DNA from: Symbiodinium natans
Lineage: Eukaryota; Sar; Dinophyceae; Suessiales; Symbiodiniaceae
Assembly (NCBI GenBank): GCA_905221605.1
Contig: CAJNDS010002190.1
Location: forward strand, 1,901,788 to 1,965,787
DNA: 64,000 nt
Reading direction: 5' to 3'
The stretch's first letter is position 1; the number at the start of each line of letters is the position of its first letter. This document shows positions 9,445-22,400 of the stretch, piece after piece. The position numbers and the translations under genes were made by a program. A model generated the notes under the pieces. It had not been told where the DNA came from, did not search any database, and was given only the letters and a program-made list of their open reading frames with translations.

Positions 9445-12400
9445 CTTTTTTAATAGTTTTAAAAGTTTTAAAAGTTTTAATAGTTTTAATAGTTTTAATA
9501 GTTTTAAAAGTTTTAAAAGTTTTGAAAGTTCAGGAATCTCATGGCCGGTTAGTATTGGAAGGAGGCCCGGGCTTGTAGTTTAGTATTGGGGGGAGGCCTG
9601 GGCTCGTGATTTAGTATTGGGGGCAGGCCTGGGCTCGTGATTTAGTATTGGGGGGAGGCTCGGGCTCGTAATTTAATATTGGGGGGAGGCCCGGGCTCGT
9701 AATTTAGTATTGGGGAGAAGCCCGGGCTCGTAATTTAGTATTGGGGGGAGGCCCGGGCTCGTGGTTTTGTATTGGGGAGAGGCCCGGGGCCCTGTCCAGG
9801 AAATTCCTGAACTTTTAAATCTTTTTAATGTTTTAATAGTTTGAAAGGCTTTTTTAAAGTTGAAACTATTAAAACTATTAAAACTATTAAAAAGGCTTCT
9901 GTTTAATAGTTTTAATAGTTTGGGAGGCTTTTTAAAAGTTGAAACTATTAAAACTATTAAAACTTTAAAAAGGAGAAGGCCTGGCCTGGAGATTCCTGAA
10001 CTTTTAAAACTTTTAAAACTACTAAAACTATGAAAAACTATTAAAACTATTAAAAATGCTTCTTTTCAATAGTTTTAATAGTTTCGGCGGCTTTTTAAAA
10101 GTTCAAACTATTAAAACTATTAAAACTTTAAAAAGGAGAAGGCCTGGCCTGGAGATTCCTGAACTTTTAAAACTTTTAAAACTATTAAAACTATTAAAAC
10201 TATTAAAAAGGCTTCTTTTTAATAGTTTTAATAGTTTGGGAGGCTTTTTAAAAGTTCAAACTATTAAAACTATTAAAACTATTAAAAGGAAGCCTTTTTA
10301 AAAGTTTTAATAGTTTTAATAGTTTTAAAAGCTTTAAAAATTTTAAAAGTTCAGGAATCTCCTGGCCAGGCCTTCTCTTTTTTAAAGTTTTAATAGTTTG
10401 GAAGGCTTTTTAAAAGTTGAAACTATTAAAAGTATTAGAACTATTAAAACCATTAAAAAGGCTTCTTTTTAATAGTTTTAATAGTTTGGGAGGCTTTTTA
10501 AAAGTTCAAACTATTAAAACTATTGAAACTTTAAAAAGGCAAAGGCCTGGCCTGGAGATTCCCGAACTTTTAAAACCTTTAAAACTTTTAAAACTATTAA
10601 AACTATTAAAACTATTTAAAACTATTAAAACTATTAAAACTATTAAAAAGGCTTCTTTTTAATAGTTTTAATAGTTTGGGAGGCTTTTTAAAAGTTGAAA
10701 CTATTAAAACTATTAAAACTTTAAAAAGGAGAAGGCCTGGCCTGGAGATTCCTGAACTTTTGAAACTTTTAAAACTATTAAAACTATTAAAACTATTAAA
10801 ATTGCTTCTTTTTAATAGTTTCAATAGTTTGGGAGGCTTTTTAAAAGTTCAAACTATTAAAACTATTAAAACTTTAAAAAGGAGAAGGCCTGGCCTGGAG
10901 ATTCCTGAACTTTTAAAACTTTTAAAACTATTTAAACTTTTAAAACTATTAAAACTATTAAAACTATTAAAACTATTAAAAAGGCTTCTTTTTAATAGTT
11001 TTAATAGTTTGGGAGGCTTTTTAAAAGTTTAAACTATTAAAACTATTAAAACTATTAAAAGGCAGCCTGTTTAAAAGTTTTAATAGTTTTAATAGTTTTA
11101 AAAGTTTTAAAAGTTTTAATAGTTTTAAAAGTTCAGGAATCTCCTGGCCAGGCCTTCTCTTTTTTAAAGTTTTAATAGTTTGGAAGGCTTTTTAAAAGTT
11201 GAAACTATTAAAACTATTAAAACTATTAAAAAGGCTTCTTTTTAATAGTTTTAATAGTTTGGGATGCTTTTTAAAAGTTCAAACTATTAAAACTATTAAA
11301 ACTTTAAAAAGGAGAAGGCCTGGCCTGGAGATTCCTGAACTTTTAAAATTTTTAAACTTTTTAAACTATTAAAACTATTAAAACTATTAAAACTATTAAA
11401 ACTATTAAAACTATTAAAACTATTAAAACTATTAAAACTATTAAAAAGGCTTCTTTTTAATAGTTTTAATAGTTTGGGAGGCTTTTTAAAAGTTCAAACT
11501 ATTAAAACTATTAAAACTATTGAAAGGAAGCCTTTTTAAAAGTGTTAATAGTTTTAATAGTTTTAATAGTTTTAAAAGTTTTAATAGTTTTAAAAGTTCA
11601 GGAATCTCCTGGTCAGGCCTTCTCTTTTTAATGTTTTAATAGTTTGAAAGGCTTTTTTAAAGTTGAAACTATTAAAACTATTAAAACTATTAAAACTATT
11701 AAAACTATTAAAACTATTAAAACTATTAAAACTATCAAAACTATTAAAACTATTAAAACTATTAAAAAGGCTTCTTTTAATAGTTTTAATAGTTTGGGAG
11801 GCTTTTTAAAAGTTGAAACTATTAAAACTATTAAAACTTTAAAAAGGAGAAGGCCTGGCCTGGAGATTCCTGAACTTTTAAAACTTTTAAAACTATTAAA
11901 ACTATTAAAACAATTAAAACTATTAAAAATGCTTCTTTTTAATAGTTTTAATAGTTTGGGAGGCTTTTTGAAAGTTCAAACTATTAAAACTATTGAAACT
12001 TTTAAAAGGAGAAGGCCTGGCCTGGAGATTCCTGAACTTTTAAAACTTTTAAAACTATTTAAACTTTTAAAACTATTAAAACTATTAAAAAGGGTTCTTT
12101 TAATAGTTTTAATAGTTTGGGAGGCTTTTTGAAAGTTCAAACTATTAAAACTATTAAAACTATTAAAAGGAAGCCTTTTTAAAAGTTTTAATAGTTTTAA
12201 TCGTTTTAATAGTTTTAAAAGTTTTAATAGTTTTAAAAGTTCAGGAATCTCCTGGCCAGGCCTTCTCTTATTTAAATTTTTAATAGTTTGGGAGGCTTTT
12301 TAAAAGTTGAAACTATTAAAACTATTAAAACTATTAAAAATGCTTCTTTTTAATAGTTTTAATAGTTCGGGAGGCTTTTTAAAAGTTGAAACTATTAAAA

Positions 12401-12855
12401 CTATTAAAACTTTAAAAAGGAGAAGGCCTGGCCTGGAGATTCCTGAACTTTTAAAACTTTTAAAACTATTAAAACTATTAAAACTTTTAAAACTATTAAA
12501 ACTATTAAAACTATTAAAACTATTAAAACTATTAAAAAGGCTTCTTTTTAATAGTTTTAATAGTTTGGGAGGCTTTTTAAAAGTTCAAACTATTAAAACT
12601 ATTAAAACTATTAAAAGGAAGCCTTTTTAAAATTTTTTAATAGTTTTAATAGTTTTAAAAGTTTTAATAGTTTTAAAAGTTCAGGAATCTCCTGGCCAGG
12701 CCTTCTCTTTTTAAAGTTTTAATAGTTCGGAAGGCTTTTTAAAAGTTGAAACTATTAAAACTATTAAAACTATTAAAAATGCTTCTTTTTAATAGTTTTA
12801 ATAGTTTCGGAGGCTTTTTAAAAATTCAAACGATTAAAACTATTAAGACTTTTAA
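9445..12855. repeat. Large AACTATTAA nonamer array with higher-order units
   Basis: About 3.4 kb is built from the nonamer ACTATTAAA and its complement. They are organised into longer modules containing GGCTTCTTTTTAATAG, TTTGGGAGGCTTTTTAAAAG and GGCCTGGCCTGGAGATTCC. The module appears in both orientations (GGAATCTCCTGGCCAGGCC is the inverted form), so the array is partly foldback. Block 9545-9795 of 31-bp repeats interrupts it near its left end. Ile/Lys/Leu-rich frames of 70-160 codons are stop-free repeat translations. Confidence 0.93.
9545..9795. repeat. 31-bp tandem repeat, block 2
   Basis: Same unit as 9240-9440 with small length changes, embedded in the left end of the AACTATTAA array. 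Confidence 0.88.
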
Positions 12856-12896
12856 TACAGAAAGCAGCCATGTCAAATAGTACATAGAGGTTCCTC

Positions 12897-12941
12897 TTAC
12901 ATATATATATATATATACATATGTATATGTATATGTATATT
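12897..12941. repeat. TA/TATG microsatellite
   Basis: Alternating TATATA followed by ATGTATATGTATATG. It marks the right edge of the repetitive left arm. 12,945-13,388 contains no convincing coding segment. Confidence 0.85.
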
Positions 12942-13388
12942 GGGGCTTCCGTACTACTGTATTCTAAGAATGGTTTACGAAACAAGATATTGCAGCATCC
13001 ACCACCCTGAGCCCTCAACCCGAGATTACCAGGGACTCCCAGCCTTCAATGTCGTTTTCCTTTGCGGCTTTATGGAGGTTTCGTTTAGGACACGGGCACC
13101 ACTCAGGGTTTAGGTTTAGGTTTTTGAGAAGTAGGTCCCAATTCTGTCAAAACTATGGCACTCTGAATCATGAAAACTACTTTGCAGTGTTGCCAATATT
13201 GCGCTCTGCCCTGCTAGAGGCTGCAGCCGGTTGGACTGCCACGTGCCCTGCAATCGACTGTACACTGTACACCTGCTTGTCAAATTCGGGACCGTCGGGC
13301 CTTCATATTGCTTTACACTTCTTTACACAGAGATAGGGCACCGGAATCGTTGCGACACCCATACCTCATTGCAACACTTAAGAAACCA

Positions 13389-15497
13389 TCACAACACGAA
13401 GTCAAACTCGGTCCATTTCCAGCTACTTCTTGATTTGGACCCACAGGGCCGATGGACTTCGTTTGCATCAAGGGCTTTTAGCCTTTCTGCCGACTTTCGA
13501 CGCATGTGCGCCTGCCTGCGACCGTCATGCTGCTTCTGCAGAAGCCGCTTGCGGGAATGGGCTTCCTTCGCTGTGTCGGCCTCCGAAAACAGGAGCCTCG
13601 CGTTTAGGCGGCCTTTGCCTACAAGGACGCCAACCAGAATCTGGTCCATGCCATGCCGGCTTTCTAGAGCCAGATGCACTAGCCGTGTATCCCAACCTTT
13701 CCGAGCTTCCTCGAAAACCGTCCACCATTCCCCGCTGCCCCCATGCTCGAGGAGCGACGTGATGATACTGTCAGACCCGACCATCCAGGTCCCCGAAAAA
13801 TGGCGCTGCGTCAAGGCCATCTCCAGCGCCGTGTGGCCCTCATTCGTTTGGGCATTGATGTCCACTCCTGGATTTCTTGTTTTGGGAAGCCGTTGACACG
13901 TAGAGCTTCGCGGCCCTAAAAACTCTACGCACGCGGCATACTTGAGGTTCATGGTACTTTTTACCCAGTTGAAGCTGCACCTCTTACCCCACTTATAAGC
14001 CCCTCAAGCGCCCCAACATGGTTAAAATTTGTTTATAAGAACAGCTACACTTGGGTTCTGGGGGTACCTTACCGGGGTCCTTATTATAATGGAATCCTAC
14101 TATGTGGGGTCTATTTTAGGGGCCCCTATTTTCGGAAACCTCCAAATAGTTCTTCCCAAGTATCCCTAAACCCTAAACCCACACCCTAAACCCTAAACCC
14201 TAAACCCTAAACCCCAAGCCCTAAACCCCTAATAAGGCTTAGGGCTGTTTTAGAGCATCCCAGACTCGGCCATCGGCAAGCACCGCCTCGACCATCTCCA
14301 CGCTCCCCACCAGCACGGCGAGGTGCAGAGCCGTCTGACCTCTCACAGGGCTTAGGGTTTAGGGTTTAGGGTTTAGGGTTTAGGGTTTAGGGTTTAGGGT
14401 TTAGGGTTTAGGGTTTAGGGTTTAGGGTTTAGGGTTTAGGGTTTAGGGTTTAGGGTTTAGGGGTTAGGGTTTAGGTTAGGGTTTAGGGTTTAGGGTTTAG
14501 GGTTTAGGGTTTAGGGTTAGGGTTTAGGGTTTAGGGTTTAGGGTTTAGGGTTAGGGTTAGGGTCGGGTTTAGGTTTTGAAGAATACTAAAGGAATCCCTT
14601 TAGAACTTAAGGGTAGAATCCTCAATCAAGGGGTATTGGGCTCGTGACCTGCGGCGTTCGGTGTGGCCACCGCTGTGAAGCGGCGGTGCTTCAGGAGCTG
14701 GGCTGTCCTGGAAACCAGAAAAAAGGTTTAGGGTTAGGGTTTAGGGTAGGGTTTTAGGGTTTAGGGTTTAGGGTTTAGGGGTTTCGGGTTTCGGGTTTCG
14801 GGTTTCGGGAAGAAATCTCATCAACCTATACTGAGCATTCAAAAATGACTTGGTTATTAGGACGTATAGTAGCCTAACATTAAAAGTTGTCCCCAAGTAT
14901 TCCTAAGTCAACTGTTCCTTCTTCAGAATATGTCATGCTGACATGAAAAAGAGATGCTGAAGAAACTGCCTGGGGGCAAGGAACAAATCTCTCCCCTGGA
15001 CCACATAATGGCGGTGTGCAAAGCCGTAACGGACTTTACGCACAAGTCTTCCGGGACACAGCAGAAGAAGGGCAAGCCCACATCTGCCAGCGCGTCAGCT
15101 GCTCGAAAGGCCGAGTGATCCAGCAAGGCCTCACACAGAAGTGCCTCGCCCCAAGCAGCTGCGAATGCAGGGCCGTGCACAGCTCAAATGAGAAACTGTA
15201 GGAATCGAATACGAGGTCGGGCATGTCCTCCCGCTGCACGTCCCTCTCGTTAACCACGCTGCCGTCCGCATCATGTGCCATGATGTACTTCACCACGTTC
15301 ACATCCCGCTGCTCCGTTTCATCCGATTCATCCGACAGCAGATATTCCAGGAGCCTCGGGGGCTCCTTGCGCATGGCGAGCAGCTCCAGATGCTCGGAGC
15401 GTGCGAAGCTGTAGGAGGCACAGGCATCGTACCGGGAGCACGCCTCCCTCGCAAAGGAGCCCAGGAACCGGGGCGGGCGTCCCGGTCGACTCCTCAA
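13389..15497 (-). CDS. Ankyrin-repeat protein (multi-exon, possibly frameshifted)
   Basis: The last exon, 13389-13867, ends in a stop and begins VDINAQTNEGHTALEMA, a standard ankyrin start. The exon before it, 14271-14341, reads GQTALHLAVLVGSVEM then VEAVLAD. Using a GC 5' splice site the two join in phase as VLADGVDINAQ, exactly the expected ankyrin loop. Upstream, about 14,990-15,497 holds further repeats (LLEYLLSDE, TALH, AAAWGEALLCEALLD, VTALHTAI). There the frame slips by one base in the middle of TALH(x)AAAW near 15,180, which suggests a base error or decay. The C-terminal half has more helix-pair sequence (VHLALESRHGMDQI) and a basic tail. 15,498-15,757 holds open minus-strand sequence that I could not join. 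Ankyrin repeats bind proteins; no catalytic domain is visible. Confidence 0.75.
13945..14056. mobile_element. TIR-A element, left-half remnant
   Basis: Begins TTGAGGTTCATGGTACTTTT and continues with ACCCACTTATAAGCCCC and the AACATGGTTA core seen in full TIR-A copies. The right terminus is missing; a TIR-C-like remnant (about 14,060-14,140) follows. Confidence 0.7.
14158..14575. repeat. Telomere-like arrays flanking an ankyrin exon
   Basis: CCCTAAA repeats at 14,167-14,215 and TTTAGGG repeats at 14,346-14,575 lie on opposite sides of the ankyrin exon 14271-14341. The array orientation reverses across the exon. A further block at 14,727-14,815 degenerates into TTTCGGG units. Confidence 0.95.
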
Positions 15498-16499
15498 GCG
15501 TCTCTTTCAGCTCCCTGACCGTGGTGCCGGCTTCGAGAAGCAGCGTTCGAACCGGAGCCCGGTCATGGCCCAGGAAAGGTTGGCGGAGATCCTGCCATCT
15601 GGACGGCTCACGGCACTCAAGCCGGCACGACTCATGGCCCACTCTGAGCAGGTTTTTACCCACCGGGCCTGAGACACTGCGCAGCCCTTGGCTCCTTTCT
15701 GTTTCAATCTGCACCTGCCGACAGAACCTCTGCCCTGAACCTGAACCCCTATACACTCCCTAAGCCCTCCTGGAGCACCGATTTCGGCCGTCTAAAGCCG
15801 TAAACTCCCGCAAAATGCCGTGAAAAAACCCAGATGCAAACGGGCCTTAGATCCCACACCCCCCCCCCCCTCACCTTCCCCCCACCCCGCCAAAAAAAAA
15901 AGAAAAAGAAACAAATAAAAGCATAAATGAGAAGCAAAAAGGCCGAAACAAATAAACGGACTCTTGCACCTCATTTGCTCCAGCTTCTCAGCGCGGTCGA
16001 GACCTCTGAGTTTCCGGGTGCTTTTGAGGGTTTAGGGTTTCAGGGTTTCGGGCTTCGGGTTTTTCGTGTTTCGGGGATTTTAGGTTAGGGTGTTTCAGAG
16101 TGTAATCCGGTCGCAGGCTTTAGGGTTTCAAAGTTTCAAGCTCAGGGTTTCCTTACCACCCCCCTGTATACTTCCCGTTCATGGTTTCTTTACTACCCCT
16201 CTATACTACCCCCCTAGGCTCCTCCGTTAATACCCTTTATTAGGCTTGAATGTCCCGAAAGAGCCTTAATTGTGGGGGGAACCTAAGGGGGGGTAGATAG
16301 AGGGGGCTAGTAGGGTAAAAAAACTTCGCCGGCTTCTGGGTTATCACTGAGAAGCCGAATGGGTCTAAGTATGAGATGTGCCGCGGCCTGGAGGATGACT
16401 TCATCTCCACACGAACCATACGGTTTAGGGTTTAGAGTTTAGGGTTTACGGTTTAGGGTTTCGGGTTTAGGGTTTAAGGTTTAGGGTTTAGGGTTTAGG

Positions 16500-19400
16500 G
16501 TGCGAGCAGTCGCTCGAGTAGTCCCGGAAATGCCGGTCAAGATAGTCCAAATGCTCGGGGAGGCTCTGTAAATATCCGACAATCTATGTACGGAGGCGGT
16601 GGTGATCCCATAATACCATCCCGAATCCCAAAATTCAGGTTTAAATTGGCCTGCCACTCTACCGCAGGAAAGATGATAATTCGAATTTGAACAACCACTG
16701 TATGGCAATATAATTCGAATTTAATACATGCGTGCTAACCACTGTATGGCGATAGAAATTCGACTTTAATCCATGCGTGCTAACCACTTTAGATAATTAT
16801 TCGAATTTGAACCTTAATTCCAAAAGAGAATTAAAATCGAATACAGAACTAGACCTGCTTGCAAGGGCATAACCCCGAATTTAAGGCCAAGTCTTTGCGA
16901 TAAGGACTAAATTCGAATCTACACCCTTAAACACGGAGCCCGGTCCTCGAAGGGACTTAAACTCGAATTAAATTCAGAAGCCGTTCTGCAATTTAAACTC
17001 GGATCATAACCCTCTAGACGAGCAGATGGACGAGTGCTGAAGCAAGTCCAAACTTCGAATTTCAGCTTTATTGACTCCGACATTCAACCTGATTCGGGCA
17101 GCCCTTGAGTTTAGGGTTTAAGAGCTCATTATTGAACCCTAAACCCTAAACCCTAAACCCTAAACCCTAAACCCTAAACCCTAGACAACCCCCATGTAAC
17201 CAAAACGGCCCTCACGGTCTGCTGCGCGCGTTACGGCCTGGTATCACTCTGGTATCTGTCCCCAAGCGCCGCAATACTAATTCCTTACTTGGGTTTTAGG
17301 GTTTAACTGTACTTACTTATAACCCGCTTATAAGCCCCTTAAGTGCCCTAACATGGTTATACTTGCGTTATAAGTACAGTCATAACTGGGTGAATAAGTA
17401 CCATGCACCTCCAAGTAATGATGCCAGATACCTCAACTCACAAGCAGGGCTTCGGGCTTAGGGCCCCTATAAAGGTAGTCCTTGCTTCACATTACACAGG
17501 ATCCCTAGAGAGCTTGAGACATTCATTATTATTCTGAGACTTGCCCCCGGATCCCTAAACCTAAACCCCCACTACTACACTAAGGATCAAAGGTATTGGA
17601 CTTGTCGGATTCTTCTACATTTTTGAACCTGAGGCAAGGCCCTGAACCCGAACCCAAGCAGCATAAACTCAACCGGCATGAACTACAAACCTGAAACTCT
17701 GAACCCTAAACCCTGAACGCGGAAACCCGAAACCCTAAACCTTCGGGGGTCGCACACTTCTTCTCCAGCTCTTCGCCCTTCTCTAGCGCTTCGTCTAGAG
17801 ACCTGGAAGCAAGTCTACGGGAGGTTCAGGGGTAGTTTTCGATAAGATTACAATCTTATAGCCAGATACCTCTAGGTACCCTAAATACAGCCCCAGCAAA
17901 AACTTCCCATGAACCTCCCAGGAGGGTCTGGGGTTGAAGCGTTTCAGGTTCAAGGCTTCGGGTCTAGGTTAAGCACTTACTGAGTTACATCTTCGGTGTA
18001 AGGTGGAACTATGGTGGCTCGAAGAAGTAGCCCACGCGACTTAGAGCAGCAGGTGTGCTTGGAGGGTTGGTCCCAATGCACAATCATATTCCTAGCTGTC
18101 CAGCATTTCTGGCACCCTAAACCTAAACCCAACCCTAAACCCTACAACGAAGCCAACAAAATCACAAAGCTTAGCACCCAAACTCCCTTCAGAGCTCCGG
18201 GAAGAAAATCGTCAAGGTTGGCAACCCCAAAGATCGAACTACACTAAGCCCTGAACCCTGAGGGTTTGATGATTCGCCTGACGGCGTGACGCTACACCCC
18301 AAACCCTAAACCCGAAATCCTAAACCCTAAACCCTAAACCCTAAACCCTAAACCCTAAACCCTAAACCCTAAACCCCACACCCTTCCTCGAAGCTCGGCA
18401 TGAACCCGCGCCTCTGGAGCGACTCGACCTTTCCCTCGGCCTCCTGGCGCGTGCGGGCCAGCTCCTGCGAGGAAGTCCCCCCCCATCTTGGAGAGCTCAG
18501 GGCTCTACGAAGCCAGGAGTTTAGGGTTTAGGGTTTAGGGTTTAGGGTTTAGGGTTTAGGGTTTAGGGTTTAGGGTTTAGGGTTTAGGGCTACAAAGCCA
18601 AGGGCTTCAGGCTGAGGGAAGTTCTCATCCTCAAGCTCCCTTGCTTCTTGTCTACGCATCTAGTGCCCCTGGCACCCTGCCTTATCATGGAAATGGGGCC
18701 CTAAACTCCAAACGCCCCAAACCCTGAAGCCAAAAGTCGTAGCCAACGGCCTCAGGCCGGAACAGCCTCATGAAGCCTTAGCCGCCTTGGCCCTGAAAAA
18801 AGCAGCCCTTGACCTTAGATCTTGAGCTCGAAGTCGTACGGCTTAGAGGTCTCTGGCTCCAGAACCTGCAAGAAACCCATGTACCAAAAAAGGGTCCTTC
18901 AACAAGGGCCTCACATCTTCAAACAACACAAGCACCCTCTAAATTGGATCTTTTTGAACACCCCAGCTCTCATTCGCGGAGATTCCCCAAACCCTCAACT
19001 GGGCATCGGTGACATGGTCCCTTTATATGGGCCCTTGACAGGGGACCCCTTCTATACCCCTTGCAAACCCCTTGCAAGCCCAAGACCCCATACTTCAGAA
19101 CCCTTGGAAGAAGGTAAGGGTCCATATTCAGGGACCAAGGAACCCTAAACCCTAAACCCTAAACCCATGTAACTGCCCGTAGACTCAGCCGGGACCCTAG
19201 ACTCTCAACCCCGCTCCTCGCGCTCCGCGCTCCACTGGTACTCCATGCGCTTCTGGGCGGCCTGCTGCCGGCAAGAAGCAAGGCGGGTAGGGTTTAGTGT
19301 TTAGGGTTTAGGTTTCAGGGTTTAGGGTTTAAGTTTAGCCCGTACACCTTGTACCCTAAGGTGTTTGTAAACACCTAGACCCTAAACCCTAAACCCGGAA

Positions 19401-22400
19401 AATGTCTTTAGGCTTTCTTGCTGGTGCTTTAGGTGTCGAGGTTCCCCCCCGCAACACAGGAAATCTCAAAGGGCGCCTAGGGTTGACAGAGCGGTACCTG
19501 GAGAGCCCAACATTTCTTAAGGACATTCAGGAAAATACTCTAAATTAGATTAAGGATCTAAGGTCTGTTCTGCAATTGAGGGCATAGTTTATAACCCTAC
19601 TTGCCACGTCCAGCTACCCATGACTGGACAAAAGACAACACCAAAAAGCACGTAGGAATCCCTAAACCCTAAGCCCTAAGCCCTAAACCCTTAACCTCAG
19701 AGTCTCTTACCACGTCGCCTCCAGTTGGCCCACCTGGGTCACCTGGCTTCGGATGACTCGGGCACCGTTTCGGGTTCGAAGGCTTCGTGTAGGGTTTCGG
19801 GCTTCGGGCTGAGGGAATGAAGAGGTCAAGGTGAAGCAGTGGTCAGCTGAAGCCCAAACCTGTCTCCCACCGAGCCACAGAGTCAGCCGAAGCCCTGCTC
19901 CGAGCCAGATTCACAAATCCAAGATTTTCTAGCCCAGAATCGGATCCGAATTCAGGAACCCTTGAGGGTGCTCTCGGCCGAGAAGCTCCAGGCCGATGCC
20001 ACACAAGCAGGATGAAGCAGGCACAGCGCGCACGTGAGGAGCATGCGGGGGAGAGCCGTGGCAACGATGTGTGGTGACCGTCAGTCTTTGCGAAGGCGCA
20101 AAAGTAGGTTCGGAGAAACACAGACGTATGGCCATACAGCTTCAGAAGGCTTCTTTGGGAGTCGGACGTGCAGTTCAGGCTTGAGGTTGCATGACCCTAA
20201 ACCCGAAACCCTAAGCCCTAAACCCTAAACCCTAAACCCTAAACCCTAAGCCCTAAACCCTAAACCCTAAACCCTAAAGCAAAGCAGTTCCACAATGAGC
20301 AGGGCGCACCAGCTGCGTCGAAGCCTCTTGGGAGCCCTGCATCTCGGAGTGCAAGGCCTCACACCACGGTTTAGGGTTTAGGGTTTAGGGCTTAGGGTTT
20401 AGGGTTTAGGGTTTAGGTTTTAGGGTTTAGGGTTTAGGGTTTAGGGTTTAGGGCTTAGGGTTTAAGGTTTTTCCTTGTTGTTCGTTCGGTGGTCTTTTCT
20501 GCAGTCACCGAGACTCACAGACGCCAACCCGCGCCACCTTCAATCACCGGCATGCCCATGCCCAGAGCCAACCACATCTAAAACCCAAAAACCTTAGACC
20601 TAGGGACCCTAAACTCTTAACCCTCATCTAAAAATCAAAAACCTAGGACCTAGGGACCCTAAACCCTCAACCCTCATCTAAAAATCAAAAACCTAGGACC
20701 TAGGGACCCTAAACCCTGAACCCTTGAAGGTAACCCTTGAGCCTACTAACAGTGCCGAGACCTGCTGGCCTACCAATTCTTGCTCATGTCACGCCGGCAT
20801 GCATGGGTTTCGGGTTAGGGTTTGGGGTTTGGGGTTTAGGGTTTAGGGTTTAGGGTTCAGGGTTGAGGGTTTAGGGTTTAGGGTTTAGGGTTTAGGGTTT
20901 AGGGTTTTAGGGCTTCACATTCGCCCCCACCCAGTCAGCAGCACATGCAAGCTTCGGGTTGTTCACAGGATGGAGGGGCGCAGGGTCTCCAAGCCATTTT
21001 TCTAGGGCATAATAATATCTTAATTATAGTAATGATACGCATAATAAGAAGAATAAAGATGATGACAAAAGTAAGAATGGTAGTCATAATACGAATACTA
21101 CCAGAATAGAGGCCCTGATAGTTTTTTCAGCTTGTGTTCTACCAGCAAACTCTGGGGAGTTTACGATAATTCAGGGACCCCAATAGTAGGATTCCGTTCT
21201 CAAGGGTATTAGATACCAGAATAGAGATCCTGATAGGCTTTCAGTTTGTTTTCTACCAACAAACATGGAGACCCAAATAGTAGGATCCCGTTACCAATAA
21301 GGACCCCAAAAAAGTACCCCGAAGATCGTAAACTCCCATATGACTATACTCCCCTTAGAACCTTAATCAAAATGACATGTTTAATATCCTCTTGGGTTTT
21401 ATATAAACAAAAACTTAAAAACATATTATAATAATAATAATAATAATAATAATAATTCCCAAGGGGGATATAGATGAGACTTCAAGCCCAGGCGCTTCCA
21501 GCTTCTCTACCAGCTCGGCCTGTCGTTTTAGGCTTTAAAGTGCGCAGGGCGAGACGGTTTCAGGGCTCTGGGGGAGCTCTCAATCAAGGGCTTCATCTCC
21601 GGCCCCCCCCCCGGAAGAAGGCCAAAATGTTAAGGCAGTTTGGGGTCTAGGGTTGAGGGTGGAGGGTTTAAGGTTTCGGGCTCAAGGTTGGGCGCCTTTC
21701 TCTTGGGCGCTTGCTGTCACCCCTGGTCTTTAGACCCCGCCCTCACGTCCCGACACCAAAGCCACCAGAAAGCCAAGGGCCCCCAATTCCCCAAACCCTA
21801 AACCCCAAACCCTAAACCCCAAACCCCAAACCCTAAACCCTAAACCCCAAATCCTAAACCCCAAACCCTAAACCCTAAACCCTAAACCCTAAACCCCAAA
21901 CCCCAAACCCCAAACCCTAAACCCTAAACCCCATACACCTGAATCAAGCTATGTACGGTGTAGGGCTCAGGGCTTAGGGGGGTTGAAAAAAGGCTCACTG
22001 GGAGCCCCTACAACCCCAAGACCCCTACACCACTCTTGGGACCTTGGTTACATGGTCCCTTAAGGTTTTTGGGTTTTTGGGTTTAGGGTTTAGGGTTTAG
22101 GGTTTAGGATTTAGGGTTTAGGGTTTAGGATTTACGGTTTAGGGTTGATACCCGGGCCCATACTTCAGACCTTTTTGAAGAAGGTACGCGACCGTGTGAA
22201 CCACACGCAGCCGGTGAATACTGGCCCGATCCCTGTCCTTCCCAGTATGCGCCTTAGGGCTTAAGACGCTGAGGGAAGTTTTAGGGGTTTAGGGTTAAGG
22301 GTTTAGAGTTTAGGAGTTTAGGAGCTTAGCAGTTTAGGGGCTTGCGAGGTTTAGGGTCCAAGGCACCTTCACGCCATCCTTTTGCTGGCCATCCGCGCGC

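Noticed and set aside
10056-12630. Ile/Lys/Thr/Leu-rich frames of 70-160 codons
   Set aside because: Translations of the ACTATTAAA nonamer array, open in several frames.
13231-13896. 221-codon plus-strand frame
   Set aside because: Antisense to the ankyrin exon, which shows the recognised motif and phase-matched splice.
14346-14575. True chromosome end
   Set aside because: Arrays of both orientations are scattered over 47 kb with genes between them, so they are interstitial.
16316-16430. Plus-strand segment FAGFWVITEKPNGSKYEM
   Set aside because: An in-frame TAA lies just upstream with no acceptor between; a minus-strand reading is also open, so neither is supported.
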